From: Monomorium pharaonis
Taxonomy: Eukaryota; Arthropoda; Insecta; Hymenoptera; Formicidae
Assembly: GCF_013373865.1 (NCBI RefSeq)
Contig: NC_050471.1
Coordinates: 4,110,501 to 4,174,500 of the forward strand
DNA length: 64,000 nt
Direction: 5' to 3'
The notes under the pieces are model-generated. The model was not told where the DNA came from. It saw only the letters and a list, made by a program, of their open reading frames with translations, and did not search any database. Of the stretch, positions 1 to 14,260 are shown one piece after another. Made by a program: the position numbers and the translations under genes. Position 1 is the stretch's first letter; each line of letters begins with the position of its first letter.

Positions 1-1978
1 GACTATACTACTATACGCTATAGAGCTCGGGATTATGCTGCGCTATAATCGCGCGCTTATCTATACGCTAGCGCGCGCGATAGTACGGCGCCAGAATTGC
101 GATGTTATCTATGCTAATACGGCAGATTATAGTATACGCTGAAATAGGGAGGCTGCCATCGCATCGCCGCGCGCTGTCTCGAAAAACGCGCCGGGAAAAG
201 GATCTCGTCGGCGGAGTGAGAAATGTCGGCAAGTAGCTGAACGAACAGCGAAGGGATGAATAGAAACGAGTGGCACGTTGACTCGAAAAGACTTTTCCAC
301 CGTCAAATTAATCTTCTCTCGCCCGCCGCTGAAAAATTTTCGCCGCTCGTAGCTTGCGCCCCGTCAGAGCCTCAATTAACTGCGCTTAACCAAAGTCACG
401 TTGGGTACACACCAGACCCTCATCGTCTATTTTTCGCCTTTGGTCTTCCCCAATCTCGTCGCTGTCATCGCGCGCATCGTCGGCCGCTTTGACACGCGCA
501 GCGTTGAAGAGCCAAAATAAATTAGCAGTTTCCCTGCCAGGAGTCCTTCGACTCAGGGGAGAGGGGGCGGCGGTGAAGGGGAAACTCTTAAGTAATTAGG
601 GCGTCTAACGCCCCGCTAATGAGGGAGTCGCACAATATCGCCCCGGCGTATCGAGAGGCGGGAGGAAAAGTCGGGCGGCGAAGAGAGGGGGGGGAGGTGG
701 AAGGTGTAAATGAAGTAGCAGGTTGAAAGCCTCGCGTAGTTACACCCCGACTCCTTGAGGGTAAACGCGCGAGGCACGGCGTAACAGAATGGGCTTGTTA
801 CTTAGGCTTTTGCCTCCGCCCGTCCCGCACCCCGACCCCATAAATATCCCATACATACTTCCCGCCTTCCGCGCGCCGCTGCAACGTGTATATATACATA
901 TACATATATATTTTCTTGAGTACGTACGTGTCCCCTACTCCCTCCTGTTGAAATCCTCCTTCCGTTTTCCTTCCTCACTTCCTCCCCCTCCTCTTCCTTT
1001 GGTTCGCACACCCCCCCCCCCGGCGCAGCCCGCGCTCCACGTCCGTTCCTAATAAATTAAGTTGCTACCTTTTATATGATTGAAGTTACCGACCGGAGAC
1101 TCGGCTAGAAAATTTAAGCGAAATTCATTGTCTGGGTCGCCGACCGAGAGAACGGGATATCGCCCCTCTAAGAACGTCATTCTCGTATATAACGTACGTT
1201 ACCGTTCTTTCGCTCGCGCTCTGGAGGGACGAGTTTCCCTCCGGATGATATAGTTCTCGCGGCGAAATCGTGAAAAACGCGGAGGGGAAAACGCGTCGAC
1301 CGGACCAAGTATCTTATTGAGTTTTCACTTAACGGAACGAAGAGCGAGGTCGAGTCGGGGCGGCGGGATGTAAAAGCGAGGACGGTCTTCTGACCTTTTC
1401 AGTGTTCTCGCGAGTTCCCGTCCCGAGTCACCGCGCGACTCGGAGAGTTATCATCGCGGATTTTATCCACCCTCTCGTTCACAGCGCGGTTTTTGCGCGA
1501 TCGTTCAAGCGCGTCGTAATCTTTCGAAAGCGCGTTATAATTCGTTGGCGAGAAATAAATCTCTTTCTCTCGGGGGATAAAATATAAGATGTATCCTTGA
1601 AATATATATCGAACGGAGAAATTATGTCTCAATTGAAAAAGTCTCGTTCACGTTCAACATAAATTATTAGCTATCGTTGAATTCAAGTATTGATCGTTGC
1701 GGCCGCAATTCGCGCGTAAATGGCGAAACGCGCGTCGCGCGACGAACGTTTAAAACGATTGCGACACGTGCGCATTAAAATAGCAGCCGATTGACGCGAT
1801 CGACGGTAAACCGGAGTTACATAAACAACGGTGCAGTTATCCTTTCACTTTCTCTAAAGGAAACCTTCACGGAACTAATGGCCACCGCCATCGGAAAATT
1901 GTCCTGGACTAACAAGCTGTAATAGTAGCGTAGCCCACGGTAAGCGAAAAGTAGCCGTTTCCTTTTCTTTTTTTGCAG
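1..1978. other. Non-coding, CpG-rich; probably intron of the tetraspanin gene
   Basis: No convincing coding exon was found here on either strand. The first 1.5 kb is rich in CpG and contains pyrimidine-rich and G-rich patches near 540-720 and 960-1025. The first ~160 bases are an odd low-complexity stretch reusing the word CTATACGCTA (11-20 and 61-70) and TATACGCT. Because the next feature is an internal exon of a + strand gene, most of this stretch is probably intron. That is inference. Confidence 0.5.
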
Positions 1979-3516
1979 AACTTTGAGGTCGCCAAAGTGA
2001 TTTACGAAAAAGGTTGCATACAGGCCGGCGAGGAGTGGATAGAACGAAATCTCCTCGCGATTGCCAGCGGTGCGGTTGGCACAGTGTTCACTGAGGTATA
2101 CGCTAGTAAAATGCATTAGCATAAGTATAAGCTTCATCCTTCGGCACGCATCGATAAACTTTCGGCGTGGGTACGGTGGAGGTTAGCTCGCGCGACCTGA
2201 CTCGCGCGTAATTAACACTTTGAATCCGGATAATGAGGTGTCAATTGTGTGACGGGCGTCGAGATGAAAAATCTTAGCCGTGAATTTTCGAAAAACGTTG
2301 TTTCAAAGTAACCGCGCGTTTTTCGGTAGTCGAGAATCTTTTAAAATTCAGCTCCGTAATGGAAAACTCAAACTCTCGGTGCAACTCCCGCTTAATTTTC
2401 AATTTGCGATTCAGATATATTCTATGTCGCTCAAGATTGCCGTCATTGATTCAAAGTGTTAAAATGAGAAGTTTAGCACATTTCTCGCGAGAGATATATT
2501 TCGTCGATGCGGACCGCTGCATTATGGAGCCGTTTGCATGCCCTAAAGGAAATAAGGTGAGACTTTATCCGTGCTTGCAACGTTGACTGTTACCTGTTTC
2601 GTTCGCAGTGTTACACGCGGGAAGACGTATAAAGTAGATCCGAGATATATAATAACACGTAGCTAGGCGGCGCAACTGCATTTATCAGCGTAATATATTG
2701 AGCCTCCCTTTTGAATTTCATTAGAGGATTTTAAATTCATGCTTACTATGCGTAATGAATTTTCTCGTAACTATATATGTGTCAAGTATATGCCAAAGCA
2801 TGTTGATATTGCTCGTTGGTATTAGAATTTATCGATTGCATCTCCATGTGTAAGATTTAATTATTCAAATTGTATGTATATACGTGTATTCAATTTATAT
2901 ACGAAGTCATAGATGTAACGAATATTGACCATGAGCATGAATATTAATAAACGTAAGTAGTATGAAATAAATTTAATTTCAGTAGCTTTTTCTATCTGGA
3001 AAATTGATCGGCTCTCCCGATAAATTCCATGTTGCTTTTTATATATAAAAATTTCTACAGTTACACAAATATTACACTTCATAGTATTTTCGCAAATGTG
3101 ATTCAACGTTTTCATTCATATATCAATTATTTGAAATGTAAAAATAATAAATGGTTTCAAAAACACGATTCAATTGGTAATCAATAAACGATTAAAGCAC
3201 ATATTTTAATTATTTTTATTATTTAATTATTCTGCTAAGAGAATAGTTTATGAAATATTCTTGAGAGCCGTCTGACGACAGTAAGAAAAACATTATCTTT
3301 ACTTTTAAAAGATTGCATCGGATAACCAATTAAAACGACGTTTCAGACATTCGCGAATATTCTGCGAAAATGCTAAGAAAGCGTTTCCTTTTATAACAAT
3401 TTGCAGTTTTTTCGCGGCAATAAACAGGATGTCCTCGCTGTTTTCAGATTCTGGGGATCTGCTTCGCGCAGAATCTGCGAGCGGATATATTCGCGCAAAA
3501 GGCGAAGTGGCATTGA
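1979..3516 (+). CDS. Tetraspanin, TspanC8-like (last two coding exons, 5' part outside the window)
   Basis: Two + strand coding exons give the C-terminal 61 residues. Exon 1979-2095 (39 codons, phase 0 at both ends) follows a pyrimidine tract ending TTTTTTTGCAG and ends at GAG|GTATAC. It encodes the end of the large extracellular loop (the EKGC cysteine and the EEWIERN stretch) and the start of the fourth membrane helix. Exon 3448-3516 follows TTTTCAG and encodes ILGICFAQNLRADIFAQKAK, then W, H and TGA. The helix plus ICxAQNLxxDI tail is typical of the TspanC8 group (human TSPAN5-like; fly Tsp3A, Tsp26A, Tsp86D). In other species that group escorts the ADAM10/Kuzbanian sheddase and influences Notch. 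Earlier exons must lie left of base 1. The tetraspanin call is firm; the subgroup rests on the C-terminal tail only. Confidence 0.88.
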
Positions 3517-6500
3517 CAATCGCGTGCCCCCACGGCAGTTTAGCATCTTGTCTTTATAGATGCTAACCGGCTACGTTGATCGAATTACAAGGTCTCGACG
3601 CGAACTCGGAACTCCAGCGAGCGGACCGATTGGATCTTTTCCTGGACGAAGAAAGGACGGACACCTCGAAGGATTTTCACCATCACAACGCCGATGCCGA
3701 TTGCGATATTCTCCGACGATAATCAGATCCGCCCGATAGCGCTGTATTTCGCACCGCTCGAATCCTTCGACTTGTAAATATCCGAGAAAATTCGCAATCG
3801 CGCGCGACTACCCCGTCCTGCTCCTTCCGTACCCGTCCAATCGATTAGTCGAATAATGAGAGAAATTGATTGTTTTCAAAGTTTATTCTTATCCATCGCG
3901 TACTGATTAACGTCGTCCTTGAGCAGATTTCTTATCGCAAATACAGAGACCGAGCAATCTTTAAAAGTATAATTTTTTAATTTAAACAATTTCTTAAAAA
4001 TATCTATTACGTTATCTTGCACGTTATTCATTTACGCGGAATTGTAATTTCATTATTTTACATAAAGTGATAAAGAAAAAAATATATTTTTACATGCTAA
4101 TATATATAATGAAATGAGAATCAACAGTTTACATAAAAGTAAAAATTGACATTTTATTAACTTTAAATTTAGATTAATTATATTTAATTTTCGGTTTTCA
4201 ATTTTTGGCAAACTAGCACCCAACATTGACATAGAAAACTTTATTTTGCCATATGTACATTTTTATTAATTAAAGTCAATTTCTCTCGCTATCAAACAAC
4301 GTCGACGGGAAGATGCTGGTTGTCGCGACGCAAGCGTTCAGCAAAAAGCTTTTTCGACGAGTGCATCGCAGTATATCGTCACGAAATGTCCGATGTAACG
4401 TTTGTCTTCATCATCGGAGCGGAACGTCTCGATGTTTCATCTCGACGTTGCTGCCTGCAAAACGTATTTACTTCTTCGCGAGGAATCAACGCGCTAAAAT
4501 ATTTCTCCTAAGAATTAAGAAATCCAGACTTTTAAATGATTCAAAAATTTCAGTTTCCAGTTATTTAATATTACTAAAATACACTTCTTTGCTAATGTTT
4601 CTTTCAAATCATTAAATTTCAATATATATATATATGACAAACTTTAAGTAAAATCACCTTGAGCAATAAGAATACAACTGGCTTGACTAAGGCATTTCAT
4701 TGTATGAAATGGTTACTTTCGAGTAGGATATATTCGTTCTAGTATATCCGGGCTTCTCAAACCGACGAGTCAACAAGCGATCACAAGTGACACTCAAAGC
4801 GTCGGACTCGATTCCACGGAAAATCGATACTCCTAGGGCAAACAATGGAATCTCATCCGGTGCTCGCAATTCGATCTCTCTTCGAGGCGCCTCAGGACTG
4901 ATTGCATCAACATCGATTATCGTCGCTAATCACGGTTAATTTCGTTTACCACCTCTATGTCAGTCCACCACAGTTTAAAAAGCAAATTGTCAACCAGAAT
5001 TAATTAATCAAGCCTATCGCTGCCGTTAATTCCTAGTCCTGATTGCAGCAAGTTAATTATCGTCGGCTGTTATCGATTTTCCAATTTTCTATTTTCCAAT
5101 TTTCTATTGGAACTCATTCGTACGAAACATGCACAAGAAATGAACGCATCAACGGAGCCAAACGATAGATGCAACCAGCTTCTTCCGGGCTCGCGCGAAA
5201 CCGGTCGACCGTTGCAGGACACGGTCGACTGCGGAATCCCGTCCTCCCCTCCGGAAACGAGAAAAGTCGATACGTTTCGCGCATTTCGAGATAGGAAAAG
5301 ACAAACGAACCGCTCTCTCGTCTAGGATTCGCGAGCTACAATATGTCGAGGACCATTATAAGATCGGTCAACGTGACGTCGTCGTGGGGGCGCGGTGAAC
5401 GAGAGAAGTTCAACTTCACCGCACAAGTGAATCAGCAACAACTCCTCGCCGTGATAGAGAACGGCAGCCATACAACATACACAACAAGTATACAATAATT
5501 CTCCCTTATTCCCAATCGGTCGTCAAAACGACACAGTAATGGATCCACCGTGCCACCTCGGGCATATTGATTCCTCCTGATTGCATACATTCCATCCCCC
5601 CATCGATGGGCCAGGTGCCCGTCATACACCGTGTCTACCGCACGTATACATATATCATGAAGCACATCGAGAACGATCCTTCGACTCTACGACTCGCGAG
5701 CGTAAACAAGCAAATAATTCATAATTACATATTTTGACGTAACAAATAATTCCTCATATTTCACATTTATATGTTTTAAAAATGTAATTAAATTTAATAA
5801 GGAATTAATTTAAAAGATTTTTTTCTGTTGAAATTTACGCGCGACGGAATTTACCTGTTTTCCAGGCTGGAAAAATGACGACAGCTTGCGCAAACAAACA
5901 CAGCCATAAATTACGATAATCGTTCGGGTGTGTTTATCGGTTTGGAATAATTCACGAGAAAGATAATATCGAAGGACCTCGACATGTGCTGCTGAAGGGT
6001 CTGATGGTAAATACCAGCGAACCGCATATTTTATATCGCGTAGTAAATTATGCGGGGTACGTGCATTATATGGTTTACGTGCATTATACTGTGCGAGTAG
6101 ACGCGGGTGGCATAACGTGCTAACTTGGGCTGTTAATATTTATAAATCTTGTGCGCTGGGATACGCGACGGTTCTGTGTATTTATTTATGCTCGAACTTA
6201 ACAACAACGGAGCAAAAGTTTGTGGGGGTATAGCTGAGGAAATGTTTCGCGAGGCTTCCTCGAATCTTCGAAAATTTATTTCTTTGCCGCGAATAAGAAA
6301 AGATAAGGATACTTTCCCGAAGCTTACTAGTTGAACGATAAGGAATTCTCACGCGGCTGGCCCGTGCCCAAAACTGACTTGCGACAATCCGTAACTGCCA
6401 ATTTTCGTGACAACGGAATGCAAGTTGTACACAATGTCTCATTTAAAACGAATTCTCAATTAATTGAAAATGAGATTGTTTTAAATATGAAGAAAAAAAT

Positions 6501-9500
6501 ACAATTATAATTAATTTAACGTTTCAATTTTTTAATTTATGTTTTGAGAAAATACTTTCCTAAATACCACAAATCGTAAATGCGTTTTTTCAAATAGTCG
6601 ATCTACGTGCCAATCGATTGCACGAATATAACCTGTTGCTAAGTGGTTCGAGCATGAATGCGAAATACGTCATTCACGATATCTTTCTTTTAAGATGTTT
6701 CTACGAAATTTCCAGTGTATCGCGTCGCAGTGGATAGCCGAATGCATACAATTAGCGAGACACTTGGAGGAAAGACGCTGTTGTTATTTTACAAAATTTG
6801 CGAATTTGTTGATCCGAAAAACCCTATCGTGAATTCACGGCGCTGTGATCCGTTAATTAGTTACTCGTTTCGTCGTATAAAGGATTTAAGTTAACTCAAC
6901 AATTGTAATTTTTTTACGAGCCGTCGATATGAAAGCGGAAGCGGGTTTAGCAAAGGCTGTGCTATTTAAGATGAATATTCTCGAAATAATACTTTCCTTA
7001 TATATACATATATATATAATTGTTTTTAATGTCGCCCCCCTTTCCCTTTTCTCTGTCTCTCGTGGCGTTCAACGACGACGACATGAGCGACGGATGCGTA
7101 TACATATTTTAACGACGACCGTGTACATACATACAGACCTGCAGTGTGCATCTATCTAAGATTGAAATGTAGAAAAGAATCGCGATAACGTTCCTTAGAA
7201 AAATAAGATTTACTCTTTTAGAAACAAATGCATCTCGATATGCGATAACGATGTGTTAGCGCATACGCGAAGTGTATCGCGATTTCTACATTTCATTCGC
7301 AAGCACGCGCGGCAAGCGTATACATACTAGTATAAAATCGTCGAAACAATTTGCTAAACCCGCCATTCCCGGCCCGTGCATCGTCCCCATTAACTCGAGT
7401 TGTTGAACCTGATCCGATATTCTCATCGAGACAACCGCAACAGGCAATCTCGCCAAAGAATATACGGATCACGTGACACGAATTAAAACCAGTTTCGATT
7501 TGAATATATATACTGTAGTGCGTCGAGCGTTAAGTTAGTGTGCGTTTTAGCCCGTTTTACATATCTCCGCGAGATCTTGCCTCGCCTTTTTCGTGTTCTC
7601 CGTTAAATTTATCCAAGTCGCGGATCAAGCATGTCGATCATCGCGCTTCTCCGCTTCGCATCGCGTCGTTAAATATCAGTTACTTAGGTTTATAAGGTAT
7701 ATCTAATCGTTGCCACAAGATCGAGCCAGTAATCTGGATAAGCAATTTCATTTTAACCATTCGCAAGAGATCTACGCTGCAGCCGTCCTTCGAAAATTGT
7801 GATCAATCCGAGATCCATTTTATTTAAAAAAAAACTAACTTCTAAAATGGCGTTATGTATATATAAAATTTTTCGTACCTTGCGTCGTATTCAAGTTGAC
7901 AGATTTATGATTTCTCCCTGTACACGATTCTTTGTGATTTCTCATAAACGCTTGCACAGTTTTGCCTTTCAGTGCGATGACGATTGCATATAAGTTTTAT
8001 AAACTTTTTTTTAACTTTTTAATAAAAATTTGGTTTACATTTCTGCTTTTGTTTTTTTTCCTTGTTTCATTATTTATTTTAATTTCACTTATTAAGTAAA
8101 AATTTTGCCGATTAATCTCAAATAAGAAAATCTGGTGAAAATGATAAAAAATCCGAATTTATCTGTAAGATTTAAATCCGAGATTAGATATCATCTCAAG
8201 TGAAAAAACCCGAGATAAATTTTATATATGTATACTTAGCTATATATTATATAGCTTTAAGCTGTTGATATGTTTATTATCCTTTGTTTATACTTTTTCT
8301 TATTTTTGATAAATTTATTTTATACCAAACATTCTTGAGTGTGTCGAGTATTAAAAAAACGGAAAGAGCTCTTAACAATTTGATTAATAATATCTAAGGT
8401 ATTTCTTATAATATCAATGGCAATGCACGTAGTAAAACTTAAATGTTACTAATAAGTATTCACACAGTTGTCTTCATAAAGTAATTGATAATAACCCAGC
8501 AACCCGACGTAATTAATAATTTGTATCTTATTATCGATCCGTCTACTATGTCTTACGGGCGATTACAACGTTACATTCCTTCTTTCGAATTCCTGTAAAT
8601 ACTGTACATGTACTTGTAAAAAAAGAAGAAAGGAACTATGAGACAGTCTAATCGCTTGACCAACACCGTTAAATGGTGAACAAAGATGATGTAATATAAT
8701 GTTTTTCCCGTGTAGAATAAAAAAAAACGGAGTTTATTAGCCGACCGGCAGTCCGAATTTTGTAAATAATCGCGTGCGATCGTATCGTGATAATCGAATT
8801 AAATCACTTATCGTGCCAAAAACGTGCAGTCAAATTCGACGCCTCTTCAGTGAACTTTAGAAGATAATCACAAAAAATGTATGACCGAATAGTTTATCTT
8901 TATACTGCGTTACATCCCTATTTTTAAGAACTCTATTTTACATTCTACTTCTTCTATACAGCTTTCTAATGCGTACTCCACGTTTTTTAAAAATGTAGCT
9001 CTAAAACGATTTAGAGCTTTTCAATTTAAACTGCGATATTATTCGAAGCATCAAAGTAACATAATTAGGCAGCAGAAGAAATTTATAACATCCGGCTATC
9101 GCAATGATGCTGCACGATTATATTTCTCTGCATTTTATACGACTCGTGTGTGTATGTACACGCGCTGATATATACCGAATGTAAATAAGAGCGAAACACG
9201 TCCGAGTAGACTAATTGATCAGACAAAACCAATGTTCTAACTATTTCGGATCCTGCTGATCCTCGCTTCGTTAAACTGTAGTGAAAAATTCTGAGGGAAG
9301 CAAAATAAGAGCCTCGTTATTTCGAAGGCAAAATAGAGAAATCCTAACGAAGCTTTATCCCTCGTGCCACAAATGCGTTCAAATAATGATTCGAAAAGGC
9401 TTACAGAATTCAGGATCGTTGATTGTACGGAAAAAGAAATACGCCATGGATGAAGTTTGTATAAGTTGATTACGGTTTACGTACTGCCTTGTTTTTAATA

Positions 9501-11280
9501 TAGCCTCGACTACAAAAATATTATACCCACGATTGTCAATCGCGCTTCGAATCATCTCTGAAATAATTACGACGACCACTGCCATTGTGGTGTTTGACCT
9601 TTTGATAATTTGCGATTTATTGTACTGGTACGACTATATACATATGTAATATAGGTAAATAGCACGTACTCCTAAGTGTAATCATTGTAATTGAACTAAT
9701 GTAAATACAGCCACATACTTTTCTTGTAACGGCTAAGAGATTACTGTAATGTTTTTATGGGCAACAAATGAACATTTATACCCGTCGACGTGTGAGTCAA
9801 TAAAAATTACAATAATTGATATTTTTTTGCACAATTTCGTTAGACATTTATTATTTATTTGCATGATTTTTATCGTGAAATATGTTGAAATAAAATACAG
9901 AAAAAATTTAAAATATTTCAATAAACTAATAAAGTAAAATAATATAGAATGCACATTTTATTCGATTACGTTCGTTGTACACATATAATTTACTCAACAA
10001 TTTTACAAGTATGTTAAAAATATTGCTAAAAGAGAGTTTTGTTCGTGTATTATTCTATGTTTCTTTTTTACTTTTCCGTGTAAAGTTCTTATATTAAATT
10101 CTACATATATTTTATCAATATTGCGCGTGTGTTAACTACACTATAATGAAATCTTTAATTGGTCCTTTATTGTTTATCGATAGAGAGATGAACAGGAAAT
10201 AAATGCGTGCGGTTTTATTGGCTGTAGCATCGAACGGTAACCGGACAAGTGCAGAGTTAACCAGTCGTACCGGCTACTTCCGCAACATTCCAGGTAAGCT
10301 TTTACACACGTTCCACTAGATGACCGCACGTATTTTTTTTTTTTATTGCAGAAAGAACAACGATAAAAAAACATGTATCAGTTATGAAACAAATTTCTCC
10401 CACGTTTATATACGCTGAAAACGGCAGTGCCTCTACGTTGCATTTAACAATCATAATCAATGGCGTTATCTATTGTAAAAGAAAATATGCCGCGTCAGAT
10501 TTACACCCTATCTATCGGGATCTCCGAATCTTTTGTTGATTCAGACGTACCTCCTTCCGGGAAACGATGTGCCAAGACGCGCTTCGCACCAAATCCTCGA
10601 CGCTCGACGTCGCGCTCACTGTCAGAGGATTATTCACGCGGCTCTTCATTGTCAAAACACGATAGCTTCCCCCGGCGCGCGACCCAGTTTCCGGCAGAAT
10701 TACTCGAAAGTCGCGGCGTACGTGAGTCGAGGTATACGTGAAATTCGTTCGATCTAGAACGTCGTGAGTAACTCCGGTCCGACTGCGTGTAAATATACGT
10801 AAAGGCGTGACCCGTTCAACTTACCCGTATTAATTACACGATTATCATGTTACTGTCATTACGCGATTGGCTCATATGAGAAATCGGCCGTTTTTCCTCA
10901 GACAGATCTCAAACCGCACGCAATACATGTCGTTAGAACACGTGAACGAGAGAGGGCCTACGTGAAAGTCGCGGCGTAGACCATGGTGAACCAGGACGGT
11001 CATTATCCAGCAATTACCGTGATTATTGTCTACGGAGTCAAACGAGAAAAAAAGACGGAAGGAGGAGGGCTACCCAGGGTTATCGGATTTGTTTTCTTCG
11101 CGTTTCTTCACTTAGCCTCTCAGTACCGCTCCGATAATTCTCTCGATTGCCGACTCTTTTGCAGAATGAACTTTCAATGTTCTTGCCTATAGATCTCGTT
11201 TCGATGAATAGAAATGAATAAACTTAATGTTTAAATATTAAAACATAACATTGCGCACGCTATTTAAAATTATTAAATAC
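3517..11280. other. Tetraspanin 3' UTR then gene-free AT-rich DNA
   Basis: The first few hundred bases after the TGA at 3514-3516 should be 3' UTR. Beyond that no open frame has convincing protein character together with splice sites. The stretch is AT-rich with scattered CpG-containing patches (5100-5400, 7300-7650, 10500-10950) and short TA or A/T runs. No tRNA-like B box was noticed. I see no gene. Confidence 0.5.
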
Positions 11281-11289
11281 AATTAAAAA

Positions 11290-11520
11290 ATCCTGCTTGC
11301 ATTATAGCACAAAATATAGTAGCAGTCGTTGGAAACTTTTTATTTTATATATTCCTTGTCCGTACAGATCTCTTGATTTTCAATAAATTAAAAAATAATT
11401 CCTAATGTTGTTGATCTTATAGATTGTCTTCACACTTGTACATTTTGGCACAAAACGCAAAAGCAGTCGTTAGAAATTTTTCATTCATCATATTTGTGTT
11501 CGCACGGATATTTTGTCATT
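11290..11520. repeat. Diverged tandem repeat, two units of about 135 bp
   Basis: Two adjacent units share an ordered set of words: a cttgcat/cttgtacat start, then GGCACAAAA or AGCACAAAA, then GCAGTCGTTGGAAA / GCAGTCGTTAGAAA, a T-rich run, and a ttgtccgtac / tgttcgcacg end. They start near 11290 and 11425. The units carry substitutions and small indels, so the duplication is old. No coding function is evident. Confidence 0.6.
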
Positions 11521-13380
11521 ATTAGAAAATGAATTTTTTTAATGTTTTTATTATGTATATGCTTAAACTTTAATACCCAATCAATTTTCAAAATTATTCT
11601 TCTTAATATTATTTCTTAAAATTATTCTTCATTAATTATCTATCAAAATGTTACAACTGTCAACTTTCTCTCTCTTCCCCCCCCTCTCTCTCTCTCTCTT
11701 TCTCTTCACGTTTGGCTACGATAAATCACGAATAAATGGACATACTTCAATAAAATACATAAAAGCCACAATTGATGTCAAAATGTCAAACTTCAATTGC
11801 AAGATAGCGACATACGTGGATATTTCCGAACAATGCGATCACCTCGCCCGGGAAAGAAAGTTGAATTATACATTTAACCCGATTCCCTTATCCACGAATG
11901 ACAGAATGACGACCCGGCAACGGTAAATGTCAGGCGAATCCTCATATAAAAATCAACGGAGACAAATATGCGACCGCGGTATCGCGAAATCCTTTCGGCC
12001 TACTTTCGCGTTTTCTTATCCAAGACGTGACGATCTATAAAGAAGAAGAGGATCACCGACTTCTCCGGGCGTGCGATATTACGATTAGATTTCTATATAT
12101 ATGTGTGTTGGCTTTATCTAATCTATACGTCAGGTTCAATCCCCCTTTCATATCGGAAAATGGTTTCTTGTTCGCGAGTCATCCGACAGAGTCCAATGCT
12201 TTTTTGGCAGGTGTGGCCCGCAATCGATAAAAGTATTGTATTCCACGAAAAACGATAATTTCACAATGTATCTTGCCTCTGTCGTACTCATTTGTTACAT
12301 CATGATTACGCATTCTCGCGTAATAGTAATTGGAATTATCATCATCGTTCTTCGTAACGACAATATAATTTCTAAATAATAAAAAGCGATTAAATCATTT
12401 ATCAATACGTATATCAAAGTACAGCTTTAGTTTGCAAGATAAATTTTATCTTTGTTATAAATTTTATGTTTTACAGGATAAGATTTCTCCAGATATTGGC
12501 GTTTTATTAATTTTATTTATAACGATTGACGTAAAATACGTGTTTTCCTTTTTATTTGTGACAACGAAGAATAGGAAATTATTGCTGATTGCAACTCTTG
12601 ATCGTATAACGACGATTTACGCGGCTTTAACGTATCTTTATTACATTTTGTGCTGTATAACACTATACTTTATGGTGTAGGGTGTCAAGAGAATTTTTTC
12701 ACTCTGTGTGATCTCCGAACGAAGTTAACGTGATAAATTTGCGAATAAACACTCGTAAATGGCTACGATGTAACGCACGTACGCTAACGCGCGCTATGTA
12801 GAACCAAGCCTTATATCCTCGCGGCTGCACGATATGACCAACGTACGTAAAAGGAAAATTTGTGACGGCGGTACACGAGCGTGTGGCAATTTGACGCAAA
12901 CGGGATGACTCGTTGGATAATTCAATTATTTTCCAATCAGTGCCGAGTAATCTCGAGAATCGTAGATTACTCGCCTATCGAGTGAGTCAATAAATTGATG
13001 CCAACTTCTAAGATGCCGACTCTGCGATTCGAATATTCATAGAACGGGCATAATGATTGCTGCACGTGTCACGTTCTTATTTTTCGAGATAAATGATTAG
13101 TATATTCTGCAATCGATCGATCTTCGTGTCGTGTCGCGATCTGCGAGAGATCGTGAAACGAAAATATTGCATTAACTCTTTGCAAAATATACGAAATTGA
13201 ACCATGCCTGCTAACTTTTATTTTGTGCATCAAAGATAAATTATTAAAATAATTAACTTTTTAATAACATTTTGTTATTTTTATTTTCTAATTTTAATTA
13301 AAAATAATAGAACTAATAAATTAATTAATGGTAATTATATCTCAAAAACCATTTAAAAGGATTTAAAAAAACGTAAATAA
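11521..13380. other. Gene-free AT-rich DNA
   Basis: No supported exon. A short CT-rich run lies at 11665-11705. Open frames here are short and lack splice context. Confidence 0.4.
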
Positions 13381-13381
13381 T

Positions 13382-14260
13382 TTAATAAAATTCTCACTTC
13401 ACCAAACGCAGCACATTGTCATGGCAATAAAAAAAAAAGAATTATCATATAAAGCGATAAAACAATCTAGATAAGTTAAAAATAGTTGCTAAATCTCATC
13501 ATAGATAACAAGACTAAGCGATAAAAGAATAAATAAATAAAGGATCGGAAGAGTCAATTCCTGATCAACTGTAAATATATCACTTTTGAAAAATTAAAAA
13601 TTAATTAGTATATAATAATTAGTAAAATATATAATAAACAGTAAAACTTAAAACAATCTTAAAACACAATTTTTATATTATAACCTAATATTATGTGAAT
13701 TGTTATCGTCTGTCTACTTTCGTAAGTGTGTTTTATCATTCACAAGCAACGTTAAGCAAAGATAAAAATAGAAAATACATGTGTCCCCAGAAAAACGTGT
13801 CGCCAGACCTAAACGACTACCAGATATTATTCAACCGAAGATTCTACGTTCACTGTAGAATCAAGGTTGTTATAACGCCAGGTTGAGACTGTTACATGTG
13901 ATACGACGCACAGTTGAATACTCACGTCGTATTCTCAGATCAATATTGGAGTGCCAACTGACAACTATAAATATTTAAATTGCATTAATTTATCATCGTA
14001 CAAGTAATGAAAGCAAATATGTACACAATTTTAAAAGCAGGTAACCCAAAAAAGACAAAAAACTTCGTCGGACGGATCGCATCAAAGCAACAAAAAAATA
14101 AAGAATTGCCATGTTAAGCGATAAAACAGCCTATATAGTTAGAAAAAGTTAATTTCATTACAGATAATAAAACTAAATGACATATAAATAAATAAATAAA
14201 AAAAGAATTAACTTTTTATATTTAGCTAAAAATATATTTGATATATAATACATAAAAATC
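13382..14260. repeat. Diverged direct repeat about 660 bp apart
   Basis: A ~150-200 bp A-rich sequence near 13420-13590 recurs near 14085-14250 in the same orientation. Shared anchors are a run of A, then AAGAATTATCAT versus AAGAATTGCCAT, then AAGCGATAAAACA, a GATAA(C/T)AA(G/A)ACTAA word, and an AAATAAATAAATAAA run. The copies are clearly diverged. This could be an old duplication or two insertions of one element. Confidence 0.5.
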
